Below, one piece after another: positions 51,488-61,340 of a stretch of DNA of 64,000 nt; the first letter of the stretch is position 1, and the number at the start of each line of letters is the position of its first letter. The position numbers were made by a program, and so were the translations under genes. The notes under the pieces were generated by a model. The model had not been told where the DNA came from. It saw only the letters and a program-made list of their open reading frames with translations, and ran no database searches. Source of the stretch: Nocardiopsis gilva YIM 90087 (GTDB taxonomy: Bacteria; Actinomycetota; Actinomycetes; Streptosporangiales; Streptosporangiaceae). Location: assembly GCF_002263495.1 (NCBI RefSeq), contig NZ_CP022753.1, positions 4,650,001 to 4,714,000 of the forward strand, written 5' to 3'.

Positions 51488-51788
51488 GCTCGCTCCTGGT
51501 CTTTTTCCTGATCGCAGACGTACGCACTTCTTCTGCCCGGTGAGTAGACACTCGAACGTGCGCCCGAGGATCCGAATCGTCATGAGGCCGACACTCGCGG
51601 GAAACCAGTGCATGTCGTGATTGTGATGTCCGTCACACACGGTGGCGAGTTGGCGGAGTTCCCCCACCCCCGAGACCAGGGAGCCGCTGTGGATCACCCG
51701 CGCTATCCAGGGCCGTTCCTACCCGAACGCCCGCCACGCGCCGCGCCTGTGCTTCCGTCGGGGCTCGGGGCCGATAGGTTGGCCCGCG
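51488..51788. promoter_or_regulatory. 301-bp divergent promoter region of egtA and a membrane-protein gene
   Basis: No gene was recognised. The clearest element is the CRP-type site at 51622-51637. A T-rich patch (GGTCTTTTTCC, about 51498) lies just upstream of egtA and may be part of its leader. Confidence 0.5.
51622..51637. promoter_or_regulatory. CRP/cAMP-receptor-type binding site
   Basis: TGTGATGTCCGTCACA matches the classical TGTGA-N6-TCACA palindrome exactly. In actinobacteria, CRP and GlxR bind such sites. It lies between egtA and the membrane-protein gene, so either could be the target. Confidence 0.6.
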
Positions 51789-52304
51789 ATGAATACGAAG
51801 CCGAACTCCCCAGATGACACGCCCCGAGAGCCGGAGGGGCACGACGACGCCACGTCCCCCGCGGAGGAGACCGCGGACACCGCGGCCGACACCACCGACC
51901 GCGACGCCGACGAGGCCGCGGACCACGACGCGAACGAGACGGTCGACGAGGACGCGCTGCTGGCGCCGCCGACGGCCGGGCTGTTCTCCGCCGAAACGTT
52001 CGCCATCGCTTCGCTCTTGGCCATCGGCGGCGCCCTCATCGGAACCCGCCTGACCGAGATGCTCATGAACGTCTCCGCGGCCGACCAGTCCTCCGCGGTG
52101 ACGGCGATGGTCCTCGGCGACGGCGGGACCGCCCTGATCGGCGTCCTCTTCGGGCTGCTCAGCCTGGGCCTGACCACCGAGTACAGCCGCCCCTGGGCGC
52201 GTTGGGCCGCCATGGCCGCCGTCCTGGTCGGCGTCCTCTTCATCGCCGCCTCGGCCTACGTCTTCACCCAGGTTCCGGCCCCCGCCGCCGTCCCCGGATT
52301 CTGA
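51789..52304 (+). CDS. small membrane protein with acidic N-terminus
   Basis: This 171-aa protein of no recognised family has an N-terminal 65 residues dominated by Asp, Glu, Thr and Ala (ETADTAADTTDRDADEAAD), unstructured and acidic. Three hydrophobic segments follow: TFAIASLLAIGGALIGTRL, TALIGVLFGLLSLGLTT and WAAMAAVLVGVLFIAASAYVF. The ATG at 51789 is the first plausible start. It stands alone between egtA and the acyl-CoA oxidase gene. Confidence 0.65.
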   Translation: MNTKPNSPDDTPREPEGHDDATSPAEETADTAADTTDRDADEAADHDANETVDEDALLAPPTAGLFSAETFAIASLLAIGGALIGTRLTEMLMNVSAADQSSAVTAMVLGDGGTALIGVLFGLLSLGLTTEYSRPWARWAAMAAVLVGVLFIAASAYVFTQVPAPAAVPGF

Positions 52305-52422
52305 CCGGTCGCGGGCCGCTGGGCACCGCGCCCACGGGGTCATCGGCGCACCCCGCGTGTTCGCTCACCTCCGCACACCGGGAGAGTGGTACCACGGTGC
52401 AGACGACGACTGGGGGGACGCC

Positions 52423-54405
52423 ATGACCGACCGGAACGCACGGGTCGACGACGCGGTGCTGCGCGAACTGCTGGACGGACGCTGGGCGCGGGTCCGGCAG
52501 CAGGCCCGCGACCAGGTACGCGGCGACCGGTTCGCCTCCGTCACCGGGCTGAGCATGGCCGACCACCGCGAACGGGTCATGGACCAGCTCACGGCGATCG
52601 CCACGACGGAGGTGCCCGGCTACGGCTTCCCCGCGGCCTGCGGGGGCGCCGACGACGTGGGCGCCTCGGTCGTGGCCTTCGAGATGCTGGTCTGCGACCT
52701 GTCGCTGATGGTGAAGGTCGGCGTGCAGTGGGGCCTGTTCGGCGGCGCCATCCAGGCCCTGGGCACCGAGCGCCACCACGCCGAGTACCTGCCCCGGGTG
52801 ATCTCCCTCGACCTGCCCGGCTGCTTCGCGATGACCGAGACCGGGCACGGCTCGGACGTGCAGCGGCTGCGCACCACCGCCACCTATGACGCCGACACCG
52901 AGGAGTTCGTGGTCCACACGCCCGACGAGGCGGCGCGCAAGGACTACATCGGCAACGCGGCCCGCGACGGGCGGATGGCCGTGGTCTTCGCCCAGCTCAT
53001 CACCCAGGGCGAGAACCACGGCGTGCACGCGCTGCTGGTGCCCCTCCGCTACGCGTCGGGCACGCCGCTGCCCGGCGTCCGTATCGAGGACTGCGGACCC
53101 AAGGCGGGCCTCAACGGCGTGGACAACGGCCGGATCTGGTTCGACCAGGTGCGCGTGCCCCGCACCGCCCTGCTCGACCGCTACGGTGCCGTCGCGCGCG
53201 ACGGCACCTACACCAGCCCCATCGACAGTCCCAACCGCCGCTTCTTCACCATGCTCGGCACCCTGGTACGCGGCCGCATCAGCGTCGCGGGCGGGTCGGG
53301 GACCGCGACCAAGGCCGCACTGGCCATCGCGCTGCGCTACGCCGACACCCGCCGCCAGTTCGAGCGCTCCGGGACCGGCGAGGAGGTCGTGCTGCTGGAC
53401 TACCTCGCCCACCAGCGCCGCCTGCTGCCCGCGCTCGCCCGCACCTTCGCCCTCCACTTCGCCCAGGAGGAGCTGGTCAGCGCGCTGCACGACAGCCAGA
53501 CCGGGCGGGCTCCGCTCGACGAGCACGGCCAGCGCGAGCTGGAGTCGCGCGCCGCCGGGCTGAAGGCCGTGGCCACCTGGCACGCCACCCGCACCATCCA
53601 GACCTGCCGCGAGGCGTGCGGCGGCGCCGGGTACCTGGCGGAGAACCGGCTGCCCCAGCTCAAGGCCGACACCGACGTCTTCACGACGTTCGAGGGCGAC
53701 AACACGGTCCTGCTCCAGCTGGTCGCCAAGGGACTGCTCACCGACTACCGGGACGCGTTCGGCGACCTCGACCCGCTGCCCATGGCGCGGCTGGTGGCCA
53801 GGCAGTTCCTCGGTGCGGTCATCGAGCGCACCGCCGCGCGCTCGGTGATCGAGCGCCTGGTCAGCGCCGCGCCCGGGCGGGGCGAGGAGGCCGACCTGTA
53901 TGACCGGGGCTGGCAGCTCGCCCTGCTGGAGGACCGCGAGAAGCACATCGTCGAGGGGCTGGCCCGGCGGCTGCGCCGGGCGGGGGCGGAGGACGCCGAC
54001 GCGTTCGAGGTGTTCAACAACGCCCAGGACCACGTGCTGGCGGCCGGGCGCGCACACGTCGACCGGGTGGTCCTGGAGGCGTTCGTCGCGGCGATCGACC
54101 GCTGCCCGGAGGGCGGCACCCGGGTCCTGCTGGACCGGTTGTGCGACCTGTACGTGCTGTCGATCGTGGAGGAGGACCGCGCCTGGTTCCTGGAGCACGA
54201 GCGGCTCTCGGCCTCGCGCGCCAAGGCGGTCACCCAGGCGGTGAACGCGCTGTGCCAGGGCCTGCGGCCGCACGCCGTCGACCTCGTCGAGGGGTTCGGG
54301 CTGCTCGACGAGTGGCTGGCGGCCCCCATCGCACTGGGCGCGGAGGCCGCCCGGCAGGACACCCAGCAGCGTGCGGCGTCGCTGGGCGGTGCGCTGCGGC
54401 GCTGA
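52423..54405 (+). CDS. acyl-CoA oxidase/dehydrogenase family protein
   Basis: This 660-aa flavoenzyme performs the first desaturation of fatty acyl-CoA. The length and the segments CFAMTETGHGSDVQRLRTTATYD, GPKAGLNGVDNGRIWFDQVRVPR, CGGAGYLAENRLPQLKADTDVFTTFEGDN and the C-terminal helical domain fit the acyl-CoA oxidase branch better than the 380-aa dehydrogenases. The ATG at 52423 follows TGGGGGGACGCC. It converges with the phosphoketolase gene, and the stops lie 21 bp apart. Confidence 0.88.
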   Translation: MTDRNARVDDAVLRELLDGRWARVRQQARDQVRGDRFASVTGLSMADHRERVMDQLTAIATTEVPGYGFPAACGGADDVGASVVAFEMLVCDLSLMVKVGVQWGLFGGAIQALGTERHHAEYLPRVISLDLPGCFAMTETGHGSDVQRLRTTATYDADTEEFVVHTPDEAARKDYIGNAARDGRMAVVFAQLITQGENHGVHALLVPLRYASGTPLPGVRIEDCGPKAGLNGVDNGRIWFDQVRVPRTALLDRYGAVARDGTYTSPIDSPNRRFFTMLGTLVRGRISVAGGSGTATKAALAIALRYADTRRQFERSGTGEEVVLLDYLAHQRRLLPALARTFALHFAQEELVSALHDSQTGRAPLDEHGQRELESRAAGLKAVATWHATRTIQTCREACGGAGYLAENRLPQLKADTDVFTTFEGDNTVLLQLVAKGLLTDYRDAFGDLDPLPMARLVARQFLGAVIERTAARSVIERLVSAAPGRGEEADLYDRGWQLALLEDREKHIVEGLARRLRRAGAEDADAFEVFNNAQDHVLAAGRAHVDRVVLEAFVAAIDRCPEGGTRVLLDRLCDLYVLSIVEEDRAWFLEHERLSASRAKAVTQAVNALCQGLRPHAVDLVEGFGLLDEWLAAPIALGAEAARQDTQQRAASLGGALRR

Positions 54406-54426
54406 GGCCAGCGGCCGCCGGGCGGG

Positions 54427-56805
54427 TCAGGACGACCAGGTCCAGTCCCGGATGTCCGGCGGGTCCTCGCCGTGCTCGCGCGCGTAGTCGTGGCAGCGCA
54501 GCCGTTCGTCCTGCATGCGCTGGCGCAGGTGCGCGGCGCGCACCGCGAGTCCGGGGATGCGGTCGATGACGTCGATGACCAGGTGGAAGCGGTCGAGGTC
54601 GTTGCGGAGCACCATGTCGAAGGGCGTGGTGGTGCTGCCCTCCTCCTTGTAGCCGCGGACGTGCAGGTTGTCGTGCCCGCTGCGGCGGTAGGTGAGCCGG
54701 TGGATCAGCCACGGGTAGCCGTGGAACGCGAAGATGATCGGCCTGTCCGCGGTGAAGAGCGTGTCGAAGTCGCTCTCGGAGAGCCCGTGCGGGTGCTCCT
54801 CGGCCGGGACCAGCCGCATCAGGTCGACGATGTTGACCACCCGCACCTTGAGCTGGGGCAGGTGCTGGCGGAGCAACCGCGCCGCACCGAGCGTCTCCAG
54901 CGTGGGGACGTCGCCCGCGCACGCCAGCACCACGTCGGGCGCCCTGCCGACGTCCGTGCTGGCCCACTCCCAGATTCCCGCGCCGCGTGTGCAGTGGGCG
55001 ATGGCCTCCTCCATGGAGAGGTAGGTGAGCGCGGGCTGCTTGCCCGCGACGACCACGTTGACGGTGTCGCGCATGCGCAGGCAGCGGTCGACGGTGTGCA
55101 GCAGCGTGTTGGCGTCCGGCGGCAGGTAGACGCGGATGATCTCGGGCTTCTTGTTGACCACGTGGTCGAGGAAGCCGGGGTCCTGGTGGCTGAACCCGTT
55201 GTGGTCCTGGCGCCACACGTGCGAGCTGAGCAGGTAGTTGAGCGAGGCGATCGGACGGCGCCAGGGCAGACCGCGGGTGATCTTGAGCCATTTGGCGTGC
55301 TGGTTGAACATCGAGTCCACGATGTGCACGAACGCCTCGTAGCTGTTGAACAGGCCGTGCCGCCCGGTTAGCAGGTAGCCCTCCAGCCAGCCCTGGCACA
55401 GGTGCTCGCTGAGCACCTCCATCACGCGGCCGTCGGGGGCGAGGTGCTCGTCGGTCGGCTCGGTCTCCAGCCCCCACGTGCGGTCGGTGGCGTCGAACAC
55501 CGCGCCGAGCCGGTTCGACGCCGTCTCGTCGGGTCCCATGATCCGGAAGGTGGTCGGGTTGCTGCGCATGACGTCGCGCAGGAAGCCGCCGAGCACACCG
55601 GTGGCGCCGACGCTCCGGACGGCGGGTGCCGGGACGTCGACCGCGTGCCGCCGGTAGTCGGGCAGGGACAGGTCCTTGAGCAGCAGCCCGCCGTTGGCGT
55701 GCGGGTTGGCGCTGATCCGGCGGGAGCCCGCGGGGACTGGCGCGATGGTCTCAGGGTTCGGCGTCCCGTTGAAGTCGAACAGCTCCTCGGGATCATACGA
55801 GCGCAGCCAGTTCTCCAGCAGCCGGAGGTGTTCGGGGTTGTCCCGGACCGCGGCGAGGGGGACCTGGTGCGACCGCCACGTGCCCTCGACCTGCTGGCCG
55901 TCGACCAGGGACGGGCCGGTCCACCCCTTGGGCGTGCGGAAGACGATCATCGGCCAGCGGACCGGTCCGGTGTCCCCCTCCTCGCGGACCCGGCGGCGGA
56001 TGGCGCCGATCTCGCCGAGGACCGTGTCGAGGGTGGCCGCCAGCTGCTGGTGCATGGCCTCGGGTTCGTCGCCCGAGACGATGTAGGGCCGGTAACCGTA
56101 CCCCTCCAGCATCGAGACCAGGTCGCCTTCGGGGATGCGGGCCAGCACCGTGGGGCTGGCGATCTTGTACCCGTTGAGGTGCAGGATCGGCAGCACCGTG
56201 CCGTCATGGACCGGGTCGACGAAGCGGTTGGCCAGCCAGCTTCCGGCCAGCGGCCCGGTCTCGGCCTCACCGTCACCGACGATCGCCGCCACGATCAGGT
56301 CGGGGTTGTCCAGGGCCGCGCCGTAGGCGTGCGAGAGCGCGTACCCCAGTTCGCCGCCCTCGTGGATGGACCCGGGCACTTCCGGCGCGACGTGGCTGGG
56401 CACCCCGCCCGGGAAGGAGAACTGCGTGAACAGGCGGCGCATGCCTTCGACGTCCTGGGTGACGTCCGGGTAGATCTCGCTGAAGGTGCCGTCGAGCCAC
56501 GCGGTGGCGACGGCGGCGGGGCCGCCGTGCCCCGGGCCGACGATCCAGATCATGTCGATGTCGCGGAGCTTCACCTGCCGCGACAGGTGGGCGTAGAGGA
56601 AGGACAGGCCGGGCGTCGTGCCCCAGTGTCCGAGCAGGCGGGGCTTGATGTGCTCGGGGCGCAGGGGCTCCCACAGCAGCGGGTTGTCGAGCAGGTAGAT
56701 CTGCCCGACCGAGAGATAGTTCGCGGCCCGCCAGTAGAGGTCGACCCCGCGCAGTTCGTCCCGTCCCAGTGGTTCCCGGCTCGGCGCCGTACTCGCGTCG
56801 GTCAT
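54427..56805 (-). CDS. xfp: xylulose-5-phosphate/fructose-6-phosphate phosphoketolase
   Basis: This 792-aa thiamine-diphosphate enzyme cleaves xylulose 5-phosphate or fructose 6-phosphate with phosphate to acetyl phosphate and a shorter aldose phosphate. [51 protein letters not shown] (cofactor motif), [29 protein letters not shown] and [11 protein letters not shown] are all in family order. The ATG at 56805 follows GGGGGA. It stands alone. Its substrates link it to pentose and tetrose phosphates made by the polyol cluster, a suggestion only. Confidence 0.93.
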   Translation of the reverse strand: MTDASTAPSREPLGRDELRGVDLYWRAANYLSVGQIYLLDNPLLWEPLRPEHIKPRLLGHWGTTPGLSFLYAHLSRQVKLRDIDMIWIVGPGHGGPAAVATAWLDGTFSEIYPDVTQDVEGMRRLFTQFSFPGGVPSHVAPEVPGSIHEGGELGYALSHAYGAALDNPDLIVAAIVGDGEAETGPLAGSWLANRFVDPVHDGTVLPILHLNGYKIASPTVLARIPEGDLVSMLEGYGYRPYIVSGDEPEAMHQQLAATLDTVLGEIGAIRRRVREEGDTGPVRWPMIVFRTPKGWTGPSLVDGQQVEGTWRSHQVPLAAVRDNPEHLRLLENWLRSYDPEELFDFNGTPNPETIAPVPAGSRRISANPHANGGLLLKDLSLPDYRRHAVDVPAPAVRSVGATGVLGGFLRDVMRSNPTTFRIMGPDETASNRLGAVFDATDRTWGLETEPTDEHLAPDGRVMEVLSEHLCQGWLEGYLLTGRHGLFNSYEAFVHIVDSMFNQHAKWLKITRGLPWRRPIASLNYLLSSHVWRQDHNGFSHQDPGFLDHVVNKKPEIIRVYLPPDANTLLHTVDRCLRMRDTVNVVVAGKQPALTYLSMEEAIAHCTRGAGIWEWASTDVGRAPDVVLACAGDVPTLETLGAARLLRQHLPQLKVRVVNIVDLMRLVPAEEHPHGLSESDFDTLFTADRPIIFAFHGYPWLIHRLTYRRSGHDNLHVRGYKEEGSTTTPFDMVLRNDLDRFHLVIDVIDRIPGLAVRAAHLRQRMQDERLRCHDYAREHGEDPPDIRDWTWSS

Positions 56806-56907
56806 GCTGTCCCCCAGATCGAGTGCGCGTAGGGACGCGTCGCGAGGCACTTACCCGTGTGCGCACCGGGTTAAGGGAGACCGAAAGTCATATCCCGCCC
56901 AGCCTTC

Positions 56908-56971
56908 CGTTGATCTCGGAGATATTGGGGTCAAAATCGCCCGCGAGGCCCCAATATCTCCGAGATCAACG
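56908..56971 (-). terminator. 23-bp perfect inverted repeat at the end of the TetR gene
   Basis: The arms 56908-56930 and 56949-56971 are perfect reverse complements (core CTCGGAGATATTGGGG / CCCCAATATCTCCGAG) around an 18-base spacer. The right arm spans the stop codon of the TetR-type gene. The stem is far longer and less GC-rich than ordinary local hairpins. It can act as a terminator for the TetR transcript but may also be a dispersed repeat element. Confidence 0.65.
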
Positions 56972-57577
56972 AAGGGTCTCTTCGAGCATCCGGGTCCACT
57001 GGCCGACGACGCGGCGCCGCCGCGGTTCGTCGTCGGTCAGGAGGCTGGCCAGCCCCAGGCCGCGTGCGAGGTCGAGGGTGGCCTGCACGGCCTCCCGCAC
57101 GCCGGGGGCGGTCTCGTCGGCGCCGAGCAGGTCGACGGCGGCGCGGTGCGCCTCGCGTCCGACGTGTTCCTCCAGCGGGATGACCTGGGAGCGCAGCCGC
57201 GGATCATTGGCGGCGGCCGCCCAAAGTTGGAGGGCGGCGGAGAACTCCGGTCCGGTGTAGGCGTCGATGAGCATCTCGACCACGGCCCCGGTGCGGGCGG
57301 CGCCGTCGGGCAGATCGGCGGCGCGACGGCGCAGCTCGGCCAGCCGGTTCTCGCTCATGTGCAGCAGCGCGGCGGTGAGCAGGTCCTCGCGGGTGCGGAA
57401 GTGGTGCTGGGCCGCGCCCCGCGACACCCCGGCGCGCTTGGCCACGACACCCACGGTGGCCCCGGAGAAGCCGACATCGGACAGGCACTCCACGGCCGCC
57501 TCCAGGAGCCGCCGGCGGGTGGCGCGGCTGCGGTCCTGACGCGGTTCCCGGCCCGGCGCCGCCGTTTCGAGCTCGAT
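56966..57577 (-). CDS. TetR-family regulator without a standard start codon
   Basis: This is a regulator of about 203 aa. SRATRRRLLEAAVECLSDVG, then VAKRAGVSRGAAQHHFRTRE is a textbook TetR helix-turn-helix, with a helical ligand domain after it. In frame there is no ATG, GTG or TTG before the HTH. The best ribosome-binding site, GAGGGGG, is 5 nt upstream of an ATC codon at 57575-57577 that would encode Ile-Glu-Leu-Glu if read as an ordinary codon. A start-codon mutation, a sequencing error (ATG to ATC), or a rare ATC start could explain this. It probably controls the acyl-CoA genes at 57775-64000. Confidence 0.7.
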   Translation of the reverse strand: MELETAAPGREPRQDRSRATRRRLLEAAVECLSDVGFSGATVGVVAKRAGVSRGAAQHHFRTREDLLTAALLHMSENRLAELRRRAADLPDGAARTGAVVEMLIDAYTGPEFSAALQLWAAAANDPRLRSQVIPLEEHVGREAHRAAVDLLGADETAPGVREAVQATLDLARGLGLASLLTDDEPRRRRVVGQWTRMLEETLR

Positions 57578-57774
57578 GCGATCCCCCTCAGATCCCCCAT
57601 CCGACCTGCAGCAAAATGTACACGGGCGCAGCGGCCGCGGTTCTGCGAAGCAGCCGTCGTTTTCCCAGGTGATACCGGGCGATGCGGACGCTGGAGGGCG
57701 TCCGTTGTCACGCGGACCCGATCTGTGGGCCACAGGGGCCGATTCCTGCGGCCTACCGCTCGCCCGCGGCGTCC

Positions 57775-58932
57775 TCAGTACGACTTCGGCAGGCCGAGCG
57801 AGTGCTGCGCCACGTAGTTGAGGATCATCTCCCGACTCACCGGGGCGATCCGGCCCAGCCGGGAGGAGGCGATCGCGGCGCCGAGGCCGTACTCGCTCGC
57901 CAAGCCGTTGCCGCCAAGCGTCTGCACGGCCTGGTCGACGGCGCGGGCGCAGACCTCCCCGGCCGCGTACTTGGCCATGTTGGCGCACTCGCCGGCGCCC
58001 GCGTCGTCTCCGGTGTCGTAGAGGAACGCGGCCTTCCGCGTCATCAGCCGGGCGAGTTCCAGCTCCACCTTGACCTGCGCCAAGGGGTGGGCCAACCCCT
58101 GGTGGGCGCCGATGGGGGTACCCCAGACCGCGCGCTCGTTGGCGTAGGCCACCGCGCGGTCCAGCGCGTTGCGGGCCGATCCGGTGGCGAGCGCGGCGCC
58201 CATGATGCGCTCGGGGTTGAGCCCGGCGAACAGCTGTTGCAGCCCGGTGTCGGGGTCGCCCAGCAGCGCGTCGCCGGGCAGCCGGACGTCGTCGAGGAAG
58301 AGCGCGAACTGGTGGTCGGGGCTGACGAGGTCCATCTCGATCGGGCGGGCCTCGAAGCCGGGGGCGTCGGTGGGAACCAGGAACAGCGCGGGCTTCAGCC
58401 TGCCGGTGCGCGCGTCCTCGGTGCGGCCGACGACGAGGACGGCGTCGGCGACATCCACCCCGGAGATGAAGGTCTTGCGCCCGTTGAGCACCCAGTCGTC
58501 GCCGTCGCGCCGCCCGGTGGTGGTGAGGCGGTGCGCGTTGGACCCGGCGTCGGGCTCGGTGATGGCGAAGGCCACGATGGTCTCGCCGGAGGCGATGCCG
58601 GGCAGCCAGCGCTCCCGCTGGGCGGGGGTGCCGAATCGGGCCAGGACGGTGCCGCAGATCGCCGGGGAGACGACCATCATCAGGGTGGGACACCCCGCCG
58701 CGCTCAGCTCCTCCAGGACGGCGGCGAGGTCGCTGATCCCGCCGCCTCCGCCCCCGTAGGCTTCGGGCACGTTGACACCGAGGTAGCCGAGGCGTCCGGC
58801 CTCGGCCCACAGCTCGGTGAGGTAGGCGCCCTCCTTGGCGCGGGCGCGGTAGTACTCGGCGCCGTACTTTCCGGCGAGCCCGGCGACGGCCGCCCGCAGC
58901 TCCGCGCGCTCGGCCGGTTCAACAAAGCTCAT
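57775..58932 (-). CDS. acyl-CoA dehydrogenase
   Basis: This 385-aa FAD-dependent enzyme oxidises an acyl-CoA to the 2,3-enoyl-CoA. GVNVPEAYGGGGGGISDLAAVLEEL, VAFAITEPDAGSNAHRLTTT, WVLNGRKTFISGVDVAD and the C-terminal LGGNGLASEYGLGAAIASSRLGRIAPVSREMILNYVA fit a short- or branched-chain dehydrogenase. The position downstream of a biotin-dependent acyl-CoA carboxylase suggests a branched substrate such as isovaleryl-CoA or citronellyl-CoA. The gap to the carboxylase gene is 279 bp with no other gene seen. Confidence 0.9.
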   Translation of the reverse strand: MSFVEPAERAELRAAVAGLAGKYGAEYYRARAKEGAYLTELWAEAGRLGYLGVNVPEAYGGGGGGISDLAAVLEELSAAGCPTLMMVVSPAICGTVLARFGTPAQRERWLPGIASGETIVAFAITEPDAGSNAHRLTTTGRRDGDDWVLNGRKTFISGVDVADAVLVVGRTEDARTGRLKPALFLVPTDAPGFEARPIEMDLVSPDHQFALFLDDVRLPGDALLGDPDTGLQQLFAGLNPERIMGAALATGSARNALDRAVAYANERAVWGTPIGAHQGLAHPLAQVKVELELARLMTRKAAFLYDTGDDAGAGECANMAKYAAGEVCARAVDQAVQTLGGNGLASEYGLGAAIASSRLGRIAPVSREMILNYVAQHSLGLPKSY

Positions 58933-59211
58933 CGACTACCTCCAAGCCCCCGCTCTCGCGGGGACGAATCGGACTTCCTGCGGAGCAGGGCGCGCCACCG
59001 CGCATCACCGGCCGCCGGAGCGCAACCGGCCGACCGCCGTTCGCCCACGGCTGCGATCGGGGGTGCACGCCCCTCAACAGCCAGGGTGGAGTCAACCTGG
59101 ACACCCTCGTACGGAACCTGGCCATGGCACGCCACACCGCGCCTCCGGAGCGGGCCGACACCAGCCGGTACGGCCGAAGGCCCCACCCGCGGGAAGGTGG
59201 ACCACGGCACG

Positions 59212-61314
59212 TCAGCCAGACGAGAGGTCAACGGCTCCACCTGCTCTGCTGTCGTGTGCGTCGGGCCGACGAGCTGCGGGCGCATCGCCGCTGCGGTCCT
59301 CCTCGCTGCCGTCTGCGGCCGAACCATCCGCGTCGACCACGGCGAGCGCCGCGCCGGCGTCCACGCGCTGCCCCGGGGAGACCGGCAGGTCGGTGACGGT
59401 CCCGGCGGCCGGGGCGGTGATGCGGTGCTCCATCTTCATCGCCTCCAGCCACATCAGCGGCTGGTCCGCGCTCACCGGCTGCCCGACGGCGACCGCGATC
59501 CTGCCGACGGTCCCGGGCATGGGGGCGAGAAGCGTGCCCGGCGCGATATCGACGCCGGGTTCGGGGAAGCGGGAGAGCGGTCGCAGCGTCACCGCTCCCA
59601 GCGGGGAGTCGACGCAGGTCGGCCCGTCGGGTCCGTAGGCGGCGACGGTGAACGTCCGGCGCACTCCGTCGACCTCCAGCACGACCTCCTCCGGCGCGGC
59701 CCGCTCCACGCGCACACCGTCAAGGTCAGCGGGCTGGAAACGGCCGTCGCGGGTGCACCGGTAGGCGACCTCGAACTCCGTCCCTGACCCGCTTCGGTAC
59801 CGCTTGACCTGCGGTTGGGAGGGCAGGTTACGCCATGCGGCGGGCAGGCCGCCCAGAACGTGAGCGGCGCGGCGGTTGGCGGCGGTGTCGGCCAGTGCGG
59901 CGGCCAGGGCCGCGAGGCGCTCGGTCGCGGGGTCGGCCAGCGGGCGGGCCAGGGCTCCCGGCCCCTGCCCGTCGGCGCCCGCCCCGGTCAGGAACCGCGT
60001 GTGCACGTCACCGGTGTGGAAGGCGGGGTGACGCAGCACGCGGACGAGGAGGTCGCGGTTGGTGCCGACGCCGTGCAGGCGGGCGCGGGCCAGTGCGGCG
60101 GCCAGCCTGCGGGCGGCGTCGCCCCGGTGCGCGCCCCAGGCGATCACCTTGGCGAGCATGGGGTCGTAGTCGACGCCGATCGTGCTCCCGGCTACCGCTC
60201 CGCTGTCCACGCGGATCCCGTGGGCCGTCAGCGCGCCGAACTCGGCGGCGGCTCCGGGGATCTCGAACGCCTCGATCGTGCCGCCCGAGGGCCGCCAGTC
60301 GTGCTGCGGGTCCTCGGCGTACAGGCGCGCCTCGATGGCGTGGCCGCGCGGGGACGGCGGCCCCTCCGGAGGCAGCGCCTCCCCCTCGGCGATCCGCAGC
60401 TGCCACTCGACCAGGTCCAGGCCGGTCACGCACTCGGTGACGGGGTGCTCGACCTGCAACCGGGTGTTCATCTCCAGGAATGCGGGCGTGCCGTCGGCGT
60501 CCACGAGGAACTCGGCGGTCCCGGCGCCGGTGTAGCCGATGGCGGCGGCCATCCGCCGGGCGGCCTCGTGCAGCCGCTCGCGCAGCTCGTCGGGGATGCC
60601 CGGTGCGGGCGACTCCTCGACGACCTTCTGGTGGCGGCGCTGCAGGGAGCAGTCGCGTTCGCCCACGGCCCACACCGTGCCGTGGGTGTCGGCGAGCAGC
60701 TGCACCTCGATGTGGCGCCCGCGTTCCAGGTAGCGCTCGCAGAACACCGCCGGGTCGCCGAACGCGGCGGCGGCCTCGGCGCACGCCGCCCCGGCTTCGG
60801 CGGGCAGCGCGTCGAGCGCGCGCACGATCCGCATGCCCCGCCCGCCGCCTCCGGCGGACGCCTTGATGAGCACCGGGAGGTCGGCGGTGGTGACCTCGTC
60901 GGGGGCCATCGCGGCGGCAGCGGGCACGCCGGCCCGCCGCGCGATCTCCTTGGCGCGGATCTTGGAGCCCATGTCCTCGATCGCCTGGGGCGGCGGCCCC
61001 ACCCACGTCAGTCCCGCCGTGCGCACGTCGCGGGCGAACCCGGCGTTCTCCGAGAGGAAGCCGTAGCCGGGGTGGACGGCGTCGGCTCCGGCGCGTTCGG
61101 CGGCCGCGACGAGTGCCGGGCCGTTGAGGTAGGTGTCGGCGGGCGTGTTCCCGGGCAGCCGCACGGCGGCGTCGGCCTCGTGGACGTGCGGGGCGTGGGC
61201 GGCAGCGTCAGCATCCGAGTACACCGCGACGGTGCCGATGCCCAGGGCGCGACAGGTGCGCAGGACCCGCCGGGCGATCTCGCCCCGATTGGCGACGAGC
61301 AGGGTGGTGATCAC
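59212..61314 (-). CDS. biotin-dependent acyl-CoA carboxylase alpha subunit
   Basis: This 700-aa subunit carboxylates its own biotin with ATP and bicarbonate. The N-terminal biotin carboxylase has TLLVANRGEIARRVLRTCRAL, KASAGGGGRGMRIV, ERDCSLQRRHQKVVEESPAP and EMNTRLQVEHPVTE. The C-terminal biotinyl domain has EAMKMEH with the biotinylated Lys627, followed by a 35-residue Ala/Asp/Ser-rich tail. The start is a GTG (VITTLLVANRG) with AAGGGG 9 nt upstream. A much longer frame extends into the beta-subunit gene but is not coding. It would serve a methylcrotonyl-, geranyl- or propionyl-CoA carboxylase. Confidence 0.92.
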   Translation of the reverse strand: MITTLLVANRGEIARRVLRTCRALGIGTVAVYSDADAAAHAPHVHEADAAVRLPGNTPADTYLNGPALVAAAERAGADAVHPGYGFLSENAGFARDVRTAGLTWVGPPPQAIEDMGSKIRAKEIARRAGVPAAAAMAPDEVTTADLPVLIKASAGGGGRGMRIVRALDALPAEAGAACAEAAAAFGDPAVFCERYLERGRHIEVQLLADTHGTVWAVGERDCSLQRRHQKVVEESPAPGIPDELRERLHEAARRMAAAIGYTGAGTAEFLVDADGTPAFLEMNTRLQVEHPVTECVTGLDLVEWQLRIAEGEALPPEGPPSPRGHAIEARLYAEDPQHDWRPSGGTIEAFEIPGAAAEFGALTAHGIRVDSGAVAGSTIGVDYDPMLAKVIAWGAHRGDAARRLAAALARARLHGVGTNRDLLVRVLRHPAFHTGDVHTRFLTGAGADGQGPGALARPLADPATERLAALAAALADTAANRRAAHVLGGLPAAWRNLPSQPQVKRYRSGSGTEFEVAYRCTRDGRFQPADLDGVRVERAAPEEVVLEVDGVRRTFTVAAYGPDGPTCVDSPLGAVTLRPLSRFPEPGVDIAPGTLLAPMPGTVGRIAVAVGQPVSADQPLMWLEAMKMEHRITAPAAGTVTDLPVSPGQRVDAGAALAVVDADGSAADGSEEDRSGDAPAARRPDAHDSRAGGAVDLSSG

Positions 61315-61340
61315 GTGGGCCGTTCCCCTTCTGACATCGC

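Noticed and set aside
56966-58810. 614-codon minus-strand frame covering TetR and part of the acyl-CoA dehydrogenase
   Set aside because: Only the 3' third is TetR. The 5' part overlaps the dehydrogenase gene in another frame and is Arg-rich nonsense.
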